Shown piece after piece: positions 58,034 through 64,000 of a stretch of 64,000 nucleotides of DNA. How positions within the stretch are numbered: the stretch's first letter is position 1; every line of letters starts with the position of its first letter. Origin of the DNA: Butyricicoccus faecihominis (lineage in GTDB: Bacteria; Bacillota; Clostridia; Oscillospirales; Butyricicoccaceae); the NCBI RefSeq assembly GCF_024462775.1, contig NZ_JANGCE010000009.1, forward strand, positions 1 to 64,000, written 5' to 3'. Both the position numbers and the translations under genes were made by a program. Below the pieces are notes generated by a model that saw only the letters and a list, made by a program, of their open reading frames with translations, made no database searches and was not told the DNA's origin.

Positions 58034-59071
58034 TCACCCCTCCGATGCGAACGCGCGCACGGCGGCGGCAACGGCGCCGATATCCTCCGCGGTAACGCCG
58101 TAGTGCGTGACCATACGGTATTCGCCGTCCATCAGGCCGGTCACCTTGATGTTTTGGGAAAGCATGAAAGCGGGGTAGCGCGCGGCTTTCTCCGCATTCC
58201 AATCGGCGGAGAAAAAGACCATATCGGTCTGGATGCGTTCGTGGAACACCGAAACGCCGGGGATGGCGGCAAGCAGCTCGCCGAGGTAATGGGCGTTTTC
58301 GTGGTCCTCGTGCAGGCGGTGGGCCATTTCGCTGAGCGCCAGCTTGCCGGCCGCCGCGAGAAAGCCCGCCTGCCGCATCCCGCCGCCAAGCAGCTTGCGC
58401 ACCTTTTTGGCGCGCAAGATCGTTTCGCGCGGCCCGGCGAGGATAGAGCCGACCGGGGCGCACAGCCCCTTGGACAGGCAGCACATCACGGTATCGCAGT
58501 ACCGCGTCAGCTCGCGCGCGTCGGTTATGCCAAGGTAGGCCGCCGCGTTGTACAGGCGCGCGCCGTCTAGGTGAACGGGCACGCCCTTTTCGTTTGCGGT
58601 TTCATATACGGCGCGCATGTTGTCCAGCGGCACGACCGTGCCGGTGGAGTGCGCGTTTTCCAGCACGACCAGCCCGGCGCGGGCGATTTGCAGGTCGCTG
58701 TCGTCCGTCAGGCACGCGCGGAGCGAAGCGGGGTCCATAACGCCGTTCGCGCTTTCAGGAAAGCGCGGGGAAACCCCGGCAAGCTGGGCGTAAGAGCCGG
58801 CTTCGTGCGCGGCGATATGCGAAGTGGGGGCGAGCACCACGCAGTCGCCCCGCCGGGTCTGCGCCATCAGGGCGCAGGCGTTGCCCTGCGTGCCCGAGGT
58901 GACGAACAGCGCGGCTTCCTTGCCGAACAGTCCGGCGGCGTATTCCTCCAGCTCCTTTACGGTGGGGTCGTCGTCGAACACATCGTCTCCAACGGCCGCG
59001 TGAACCATCGCGTCCCGCATCGACTGCGTCGGCAGCGTCACCGTGTCGCTTCTTAAATCAATCTCCCTCAT
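58034..59071 (-). CDS. ltaE: Low-specificity L-threonine aldolase
   Basis: The 345-residue fold I PLP enzyme starts with the family hallmark MREIDLRSDTVTLPTQSM and has VFDDDPTVKELE, SGTQGNACALM, VHLDGARLYNAA and the PLP-lysine motif CLSKGLCAPVGS. It splits threonine or allo-threonine to glycine and acetaldehyde. ATG 59071 follows GAGAGGGTG. Upstream in-frame sequence crosses the hairpin cluster and is not coding. Confidence 0.93.
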   Translation of the reverse strand: MREIDLRSDTVTLPTQSMRDAMVHAAVGDDVFDDDPTVKELEEYAAGLFGKEAALFVTSGTQGNACALMAQTRRGDCVVLAPTSHIAAHEAGSYAQLAGVSPRFPESANGVMDPASLRACLTDDSDLQIARAGLVVLENAHSTGTVVPLDNMRAVYETANEKGVPVHLDGARLYNAAAYLGITDARELTRYCDTVMCCLSKGLCAPVGSILAGPRETILRAKKVRKLLGGGMRQAGFLAAAGKLALSEMAHRLHEDHENAHYLGELLAAIPGVSVFHERIQTDMVFFSADWNAEKAARYPAFMLSQNIKVTGLMDGEYRMVTHYGVTAEDIGAVAAAVRAFASEG

Positions 59072-59139
59072 GAAGAACACCCTCTCAAAAAACGATCCCG
59101 CGTTCGGCGCAACGCGCCGCGGCGCCGGTATGAAATGCT

Positions 59140-59305
59140 TTATAAAACCGGGGCTCTGCCTCGGTTTTATCCCACTGGCTTTGGACACGTGTCCAAAGCC
59201 GCCTTTGCCGTGCAAAGGCGAGGGGGATATCGAAAAAAATTTCAAGGGAACTTTTTTCGTATCTAAGGGGGACGGAGTCCACCTTAGACGAGGATCCCCC
59301 TTAGA
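59140..59305. repeat. Cluster of adjacent palindromes
   Basis: Five stem-loops follow one another: ATAAAACCGGGG.../...CTCGGTTTTAT near 59142-59170; the perfect 24-bp palindrome 59177-59200 (GGCTTTGGACAC and complement); GCCTTTGC...GCAAAGGC at 59201-59219; CGAAAAAA...TTTTTTCG at 59231-59259; and TCTAAGGGGGA...TCCCCCTTAGA at 59262-59305. The last contains the stop codon of the GNAT gene. Some act as terminators for it. Confidence 0.75.
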
Positions 59306-60071
59306 GGTACAGTTCTCCCCACCGTCCGCAAGGGGCGAAGCCGATGCGGCGGTATAGCTCCGCTACTTCGTCATATCCCGCGATTAGCCGGGGGGTCTTG
59401 CCCTTTTGCAGGATGCGCTGCGTCAAAAAGCGGCTGATATAGGAGCCCAGCCCCTGATGGCGGTATTCGGGCACAACGGCGATCGCCGCGAGCACGCCGC
59501 ATTCGTCGTCCTCCGATACGATGCAGCCCGTGCCGACGGCTTTGCCGTCCCGCTCCAGCTGGTACAGCTCCAGCAGGCCGCGTCCCTGCTTCTGAGCGAT
59601 GTCGCCCGCCCAAGAATCATACTCGAAATGCGTGCGGTAATATTCATGGCTGCGCCCCAAAACGTCGAACACCTTGGCTTTGTCGCCGGGTACGATATCG
59701 GGAAATTCCGCATGCGAAAGCGGGCCGCGGTATACCATGTAGTAGGAGCTTTCCGTCGTTCCGCCGAGCAGTCTCTGCAAATCCTGACATTGCGTCCAGT
59801 TGGTGTCCACTTCGGTGATTTGCTCCCGGCGGACAAGGTCGGCGATCACTTCGCTGTCGGCCCGTTCGTCGGAGGAAATGACCAGAACGCTGCCCGCTTG
59901 GTACAGCGCGGCGGCGGGCTCGCGCCCTTTGATGCAGACGTAGAACCGGGCGCGCGGGTCGCCGAGGCCGTAGGCGCGCAGCGCGGTTAGCGCTTTGGAG
60001 CCGAACACATGCTCATGCCCACACGCGGCCGTAAAGGCAGGGATCTCGGAAACGGTGAGCGGCAGCAGCAT
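59301..60071 (-). CDS. GNAT family acetyltransferase
   Basis: The 256-residue protein has an N-terminal unknown half and a C-terminal GNAT domain with the acetyl-CoA loop VVPEYRHQGLGSYISRFLTQ (about 202-221) and ELYRRIGFAPCGRWGELYL at the end. The substrate is unknown. AGGAGG precedes ATG 60071, 4 bp after the YheO-type gene, so the two are an operon. Confidence 0.85.
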   Translation of the reverse strand: MLLPLTVSEIPAFTAACGHEHVFGSKALTALRAYGLGDPRARFYVCIKGREPAAALYQAGSVLVISSDERADSEVIADLVRREQITEVDTNWTQCQDLQRLLGGTTESSYYMVYRGPLSHAEFPDIVPGDKAKVFDVLGRSHEYYRTHFEYDSWAGDIAQKQGRGLLELYQLERDGKAVGTGCIVSEDDECGVLAAIAVVPEYRHQGLGSYISRFLTQRILQKGKTPRLIAGYDEVAELYRRIGFAPCGRWGELYL

Positions 60072-60075
60072 GGCG

Positions 60076-60765
60076 TCACTCCTCCTTTTTCACTTGGGAT
60101 AAGTACCGGTACACGCTGGCCTGCGAGCAGTGCAGCGCGTCCGCCACGTCCTTGACGGCGCCCTTGAGCAGGAAAATGCCGCTGGCTTCGAGCGCGGCAA
60201 TGATTTGCACGCGTTCATCCGCCGTGGCGCGCTCCGCCGTGACGCCGAGCGCGTCAAGCTCGCGCCCGACCGCGTCCGCCGCGACCGCGTCGATCGTGTT
60301 GTGGAAAATCTCGGTCGGCGGGGTGATGTGGCGCGGTTTTTCGGTAGCGGTCTGCCGCAGCTGCAGGTTTTCGTCAATAAAAGCGTCCGGGTGGCACAGC
60401 CGCAGGATGTCGTCGCTCACGGACTGGTAGCGGCTGTCGTCAAAATTAATGCACAGCATGCCGATCAGCCGCGCGCCCTGTTTGATGAACAGCGTGGAGG
60501 AGCGGAGCATTTTGCCGTTTGCCGATACGCCGCGGTAGTGCAGCAGATAATCGGAGGATTCGTAGGTTTTATCCATCAGGATCTGCAGCGCGACATTGGT
60601 GAGCGGCGCGCCGACCTGCCGGCCGCTGACATGGCTGTTGGCGATCGCAATGATCGAACGGTTTCGGTCGGTCAAATCGTGTAGAGCGATCTCGTAGTCC
60701 GGGCCGAGCGCCTCGCCGAGAAATTCGGTCAGCTTAACATAATGTTGCAGCAATGGGGTTGCCAT
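60076..60765 (-). CDS. YheO-type PAS/HTH transcriptional regulator
   Basis: The 229-residue protein has a PAS-like N-terminal domain of the YheO kind (YEIALHDLTDRNRSIIAIANSHVSGRQVGAPL in part: NRSIIAIANSHVSGR) and a C-terminal HTH (IFLLKGAVKDVADALHCSQASVYRYLSQ). Family members control neighbouring amino acid catabolism genes. It is divergent from ridA-tnaA-transporter, its probable target. ATG 60765 is preferred to GTG 60774, which lies in the GAGGTGG site. Confidence 0.85.
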   Translation of the reverse strand: MATPLLQHYVKLTEFLGEALGPDYEIALHDLTDRNRSIIAIANSHVSGRQVGAPLTNVALQILMDKTYESSDYLLHYRGVSANGKMLRSSTLFIKQGARLIGMLCINFDDSRYQSVSDDILRLCHPDAFIDENLQLRQTATEKPRHITPPTEIFHNTIDAVAADAVGRELDALGVTAERATADERVQIIAALEASGIFLLKGAVKDVADALHCSQASVYRYLSQVKKEE

Positions 60766-60822
60766 AGGATCCACCTCGTTTCTGTTATCATAAGAAAAAT
60801 TTATAAAGAAACAATGCTATGC

Positions 60823-60850
60823 AAAAAACAGGCGCATATATAGCACCCGT
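60823..60850 (-). promoter_or_regulatory. Attenuator-like hairpin in the yheO-type leader
   Basis: On the minus strand ACGGGTGC-TATATAT-GCGCCTGT (two wobble pairs), followed by T5. It lies between the promoter and the ribosome site of the regulator gene. Confidence 0.5.
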
Positions 60851-60865
60851 TTTTCTCTTACTTTC

Positions 60866-60895
60866 ATTATAGCGTACCGCAATCGGCTTTGTCAA
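60866..60895 (-). promoter_or_regulatory. Promoter of the YheO-type regulator
   Basis: Minus strand TTGACA (60895-60890), 18 bp, TATAAT (60871-60866). Confidence 0.8.
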
Positions 60896-61021
60896 AAGAG
60901 AATAAAATAAATTATTACAATAATGAGGGATAAATTCTCATCAAAATGACAATGGTTATGGATAATTTCCATAAAAGAAAAGCGTGATTCTGATAAATAA
61001 TACAAAATGCACAAAATGGCA
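60896..61021. promoter_or_regulatory. AT-rich divergent control region
   Basis: About 125 bp of A/T-rich sequence between the two divergent promoters, unlike the GC-rich surroundings. It has small dyads such as TGAG-N9-CTCA (60924-60940) and AAAATG repeats. Probably the regulator binding region; no gene. Confidence 0.4.
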
Positions 61022-61050
61022 TTGACAAAAGTTTATTTTGGTGATAAATT
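61022..61050 (+). promoter_or_regulatory. Promoter of the ridA-tnaA operon
   Basis: TTGACA (61022-61027), 17 bp, TAAATT (61045-61050), 30 bp upstream of ridA. Confidence 0.75.
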
Positions 61051-61080
61051 AGTTGCACAGAGAAAGGGAGGCGGGAACGA

Positions 61081-61458
61081 ATGAAAAATGTAATTGCTAC
61101 GGATCGAGCGCCGGCGGCGATCGGCCCGTACTCGCAGGCAGTTTCCACGGCAGGCCTGCTGATCACCTCGGGCCAGCTGCCGATCGACCCCAAAACCGGA
61201 GCTTTTCCGGAGGGTATCGCGGAGCAGACCCATCAGTCGCTCATGAACGTAAAGGCCATATTGGCTGAAGCGGGCGTCGGCATGGACCGTGTGATAAAAA
61301 CCACGGTTTTTCTTAGCGACATGAACAATTTTGCCGCTATGAACGAGGTGTACGCCACCTTCTTCGGCGAGGGCGGTTTCCCGGCCCGCTCGGCGGTCGA
61401 GGTAGCGCGTCTGCCGAAGGACGCGCTGGTAGAGATCGAAGCGATCGTGGCTCTGTAA
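61081..61458 (+). CDS. ridA: RidA family enamine/imine deaminase
   Basis: The 125-residue protein has the RidA signatures [26 protein letters not shown], the conserved Arg in [24 protein letters not shown]. It hydrolyses reactive enamine/imine intermediates released by PLP enzymes. Its place before a PLP beta-eliminating lyase, which yields 2-aminoacrylate, is chemically fitting. GGGAGGCGG precedes ATG 61081. Confidence 0.93.
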   Translation: MKNVIATDRAPAAIGPYSQAVSTAGLLITSGQLPIDPKTGAFPEGIAEQTHQSLMNVKAILAEAGVGMDRVIKTTVFLSDMNNFAAMNEVYATFFGEGGFPARSAVEVARLPKDALVEIEAIVAL

Positions 61459-61606
61459 GACGGGGCGGTGGCCCCAGCCGGTTTTCCTTAGTCAAAGGTA
61501 CTGTCCGCCAGTCGCATCAGCCGGAAGTCAAAAACCGGCGACCGATGACCGGGGTATCTCCAAATTAATGAAGGCGCAAAAGCGCCAAATATGGAGGTAA
61601 CATAGT
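61459..61606 (+). promoter_or_regulatory. Structured leader before the tryptophanase-type gene
   Basis: The 148-nt gap shows several possible helices: GGGGC-GGTG-GCCCC, AGCCGGTTTT with AAAACCGGC across about 50 nt, CCTT-AGTCA-AAGG, and GGCGC-AAAA-GCGCC just before the ribosome site TGGAGG. No known riboswitch class is recognised. It may be a regulatory or processing element. Confidence 0.45.
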
Positions 61607-63250
61607 ATGAAAGAGTATCCGTTGAGCGTTCCCGCCCCGCACCATTTTACATTTGCGGTCCGCGACCTTCCCGACGTCACGGTCGAGCAGCGCGAGCGCG
61701 CACTGAAAGCCACCCATTATAATGAGTTTGCCTTCCCCTCCGGGATGCTGACTATCGATATGCTGTCCGATTCCGGCACCACCGCCATGACCAACCAGCA
61801 GTGGGCGTCGCTGTTTTTAGGCGACGAGGCCTATGGCCGCAACACCGGCTATTATGTACTGCTGGACACCTTCCGCGACATCTTCGAGCGCGGCGGCGAG
61901 AAGAACTGGAAGAAGATCATCGATTTGGTCCGCACCGATTGCCGCGATGTGGAAAAGATGATGGATGAGGTTTATCTCTGCGAGTACGAAGGCGGCCTGT
62001 TCAACGGCGGCGCCGCGCAGATGGAACGCCCCAACGCTTTCATCATTCAGCAGGGCCGCGCGGCGGAATCCGTTCTGATGGAGATCGTCAAGAAGATCCT
62101 CGCCCAGCGCTATCCAGGCAAGGTGTTCACCATCCCGTCCAACGGCCACTTTGACACCACCGAAGGCAATATCAAGCAGATGGGCTCTATTCCGCGCAAC
62201 CTGTACAACAAGGAACTGCTGTACGAAGTACCCGAAGGCGGCAAGTACGAGAAGAACCCCTTCAAGGGCAACATGGATATCGAAAAGCTCGAACAGCTGA
62301 TCCAGACCTGCGGCCCGGAGAACGTGCCTCTGATCTTCACCTGCATCACCAACAACCCCATCTGCGGTCAGGCCGTTTCCATGGCCAACATCCGCGAGAT
62401 CAACCGCGTTGCCCATAAGTACGACATCCCGCTGGTATTCGACGTTGCCCGTTGGGCGGAAAACTGCTACTTCATCAAGATGAATGAAGAAGGCTACGCC
62501 GATAAATCCATCGCCGAGATCGCGACCGAGATGTTCTCCTACTGCGACGCGTTCAGCATGTCCGCCAAGAAGGACGGCCACGCCAACATGGGCGGTATGC
62601 TGGCCTTCCGCGACAAGGGCCTGTTCTGGAAGAAATTCTCCGACTTCAACGAGGACGGCTCGATCAAGACCGACGTTGGCGTTCTGCTCAAGGTCAAGCA
62701 GATCTCCTGCTACGGCAATGATTCCTACGGCGGCATGTCCGGCCGCGATATCATGGCGCTGGCTGTCGGCCTGTACGAGAGCTGCGACTATAACTACATG
62801 AGTGAGCGCGTGGAGCAGTGCAACTATTTGGCCGAGGGCTTCTACAATGCCGGCGTCAAGGGCGTTGTCATTCCCGCGGGCGGCCACGCCGTATACATCA
62901 ATATGGATGAGTTCTTCGACGGCAAGCGCGGCCACGATACCTTTGCCGGGCAGGGCTTCAGCATCGAGCTGATCCGCCGCTACGGTATCCGCACCGCAGA
63001 ATTGGGCGACTACTCCATGGAGTATGACCTCAAGACGCCGGAGCAGCAGGCCGAGCTGGCCAACGTGGTTCGCTTCGCGATCGACCGCAGCCGTTTGACC
63101 AAGGAGCATTTGGACTATGTAATCGCCGCGGTCAAGGCGCTGTACGAAGACCGCGAGAGCATTCCGAACATCCGTATCGTATGGGGCCACAACCTGCCGA
63201 TGCGTCACTTCCACGCATTTTTGGAGCCCTACCCGAACGAGGAAAAGTAA
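61607..63250 (+). CDS. tnaA: Tryptophanase-family beta-eliminating lyase
   Basis: The 547-residue PLP enzyme has TnaA/TPL-type motifs: MLTIDMLSDSGTTAMTNQQWASLFLGDEAYG (in part: SDSGTTAMTNQQWA), GRAAESVL, TCITNNPICGQAVS, FDVARWAENCYFI and the PLP-lysine region FSMSAKKDGHANMGGML. It would split tryptophan to indole, pyruvate and ammonia. It is about 75 residues longer than E. coli TnaA, with inserts, for example around 190-240, so a different aromatic or beta-substituted substrate is possible. GGAGG precedes ATG 61607. It lies between ridA and an amino acid transporter. Confidence 0.85.
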   Translation: MKEYPLSVPAPHHFTFAVRDLPDVTVEQRERALKATHYNEFAFPSGMLTIDMLSDSGTTAMTNQQWASLFLGDEAYGRNTGYYVLLDTFRDIFERGGEKNWKKIIDLVRTDCRDVEKMMDEVYLCEYEGGLFNGGAAQMERPNAFIIQQGRAAESVLMEIVKKILAQRYPGKVFTIPSNGHFDTTEGNIKQMGSIPRNLYNKELLYEVPEGGKYEKNPFKGNMDIEKLEQLIQTCGPENVPLIFTCITNNPICGQAVSMANIREINRVAHKYDIPLVFDVARWAENCYFIKMNEEGYADKSIAEIATEMFSYCDAFSMSAKKDGHANMGGMLAFRDKGLFWKKFSDFNEDGSIKTDVGVLLKVKQISCYGNDSYGGMSGRDIMALAVGLYESCDYNYMSERVEQCNYLAEGFYNAGVKGVVIPAGGHAVYINMDEFFDGKRGHDTFAGQGFSIELIRRYGIRTAELGDYSMEYDLKTPEQQAELANVVRFAIDRSRLTKEHLDYVIAAVKALYEDRESIPNIRIVWGHNLPMRHFHAFLEPYPNEEK

Positions 63251-63319
63251 TCAACCGGCAGACGGAACAATCTGTGCGTAACCTGCGCCGCGTGGAAAGT
63301 GCGCAGGAAGAATGATTGG

Positions 63320-63362
63320 AAAACGTCCGCGGAAAAGTAAAGAGTTCCGCGGACGTTTTTTT
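63320..63362 (+). terminator. Intrinsic terminator after the tryptophanase-type gene
   Basis: A perfect 15-bp stem AAAACGTCCGCGGAA and complement, 10-nt loop, T7 tail. The transporter gene starts 35 bp later, so the read-through level may set its expression. Confidence 0.92.
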
Positions 63363-63397
63363 CGGGTTTGAAAGAGAAAAAAGGGGTGTGACTACAT

Positions 63398-64000
63398 ATG
63401 AGTAACGAGACCACTACCAGCCGCGACGGCTTTAAAAGCAAGTGGGGCTTTATTCTGGCCTGTATCGGCTCCGCAGTAGGCATGGGCAATATCTGGCGTT
63501 TCCCGATCATGGTGCAGAAATTCGGCGGTTTGACATTCTTGATCCCGTATTTTATTTTCGTCGTACTGATCGCGTCCTCCGGCGTTATGGAGGAATTCGC
63601 CCTTGGCCGCCGCGCGGCGGCGGGCCCGGTAGGCGCGTTTGGCATGTGCACCGAGGAGCGCACGGGCAAGAAGGGTTCGGGCGAGCTGATCGGCGCGATC
63701 CCGATCATCGGCGCGCTGATGCTGGCCATCGGCTACACGGTCGTTTTAGGCTGGATATTCAAGTATACGTTTTTGTCCATTTCAGGCGGCTTGTTCGGTC
63801 TGGGCACCGATATGGGCGCGATCGGCGGCGCGTTCGGCGCGACCGCGCCGGAAGCGGAGCACTTGGGCGAGGCCATCGGCATGATGGCGTCGAACGGCTT
63901 CTTCGGAATCGGCAACGGCGTTTGGCAGCTCGTTGGTCTGGTTGCTTCGCTGGCCATTATGGCGCTTGGCGTTGCGGGCGGCATTGAGAAGGCCAACAAG
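63398..64000 (+). CDS. NSS/SNF family sodium-dependent amino acid transporter, 3' end outside window
   Basis: 201 residues are visible. The neurotransmitter:sodium symporter signature is at the N-terminus (WGFILACIGSAVGMGNIWRFP, unwound helix 1 with its Na+ and substrate-binding glycines), followed by MEEFALGRR in the second or third helix region. TnaT-type tryptophan transporters belong here and are often beside tnaA, so import of the lyase substrate is the likely role. AAAGGGGTG precedes ATG 63398. The frame is open to the window end. Confidence 0.9.
   Translation, partial: MSNETTTSRDGFKSKWGFILACIGSAVGMGNIWRFPIMVQKFGGLTFLIPYFIFVVLIASSGVMEEFALGRRAAAGPVGAFGMCTEERTGKKGSGELIGAIPIIGALMLAIGYTVVLGWIFKYTFLSISGGLFGLGTDMGAIGGAFGATAPEAEHLGEAIGMMASNGFFGIGNGVWQLVGLVASLAIMALGVAGGIEKANK

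Noticed and set aside
61459-61606. Known riboswitch (glycine, SAM, THF, guanidine, preQ1 classes)
   Set aside because: None of the conserved cores of these classes could be recognised; only a structured leader of unknown class is claimed.

Overview
The window is about 58% GC by eye and is almost completely coding. Its genes point to a spore-forming member of the Clostridia, most likely a GC-rich gut lineage near Oscillospirales/Butyricicoccaceae; this placement is inference from gene content. Sporulation markers are a SpoVAF/GerA-type protein, a PdaA-type cortex deacetylase and a BofC-like protein. The gene order ffs-dnaX-ybaB-recR and the many intrinsic terminators and AGGAGG ribosome binding sites are typical Firmicutes. 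No tRNA, 16S/23S rRNA or CRISPR array was seen.

Layout. 1-2.4 kb: the 5' part of a collagen-like surface protein preceded by a glycosyltransferase. 2.5-7.1 kb: a ZIP metal transporter, then proB, an alpha/beta hydrolase, proA and a CYTH gene in one operon. 7.2-9.2 kb: a RAYT-type REP transposase and a rubredoxin/glutamate-synthase-like oxidoreductase. 9.3-13.3 kb: putP, a secreted ComEC-like hydrolase, DUF3006 and a lysA-type decarboxylase. 13.3-15.1 kb: repeats, with an IS481-family element sitting inside a small element whose ends carry GTAG plus a hairpin. 15.1-21 kb: zinc-ribbon proteins, an mnmM-type methylase, a DUF819 transporter, pepV and a dipeptide epimerase. 21-25 kb: repeats, cysK, and a TetR regulator with a MATE pump. 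25-30 kb: a parE/parC pair split by a small membrane gene and a repeat. 30-38 kb: spoVAF, aroF, an ECF S component/kinase/DUF362 operon, pdaA and a secreted stalk-domain protein.

38.2-40 kb holds the most striking locus. A 17-bp sequence occurs in exact inverted copies at 38468-38484 and 38721-38737. The second copy lies next to the stop codon of an orphan tyrosine recombinase. The 236 bp between the copies carries an outward-facing promoter and an ATG. Both would be joined, in frame, to a small upstream gene if the segment were flipped. This looks like a phase-variable invertible switch, currently in the OFF orientation.

40-49 kb: a class A PBP, the SRP RNA with dnaX-ybaB-recR, prfC, a MarR regulator with three palindromic boxes and a broken TMEM175-like fragment. 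49-53 kb: a GntR/ABC transporter operon and small membrane proteins. 53-60 kb: an AraC-EamA-DUF2000 operon, an AraC-GNAT fusion with a MATE pump, a YczE-type membrane protein with threonine aldolase, and a GNAT protein. 60-64 kb: a YheO-type regulator divergent from ridA, a structured leader, a tryptophanase-family lyase and an NSS-type amino acid transporter that runs off the window.

Metabolically the region links proline synthesis and uptake, lysine/peptidoglycan turnover, cysteine synthesis, aromatic synthesis (aroF) and aromatic amino acid breakdown with uptake (tnaA-type lyase plus transporter). Palindromic repeats of at least three families lie between the operons.
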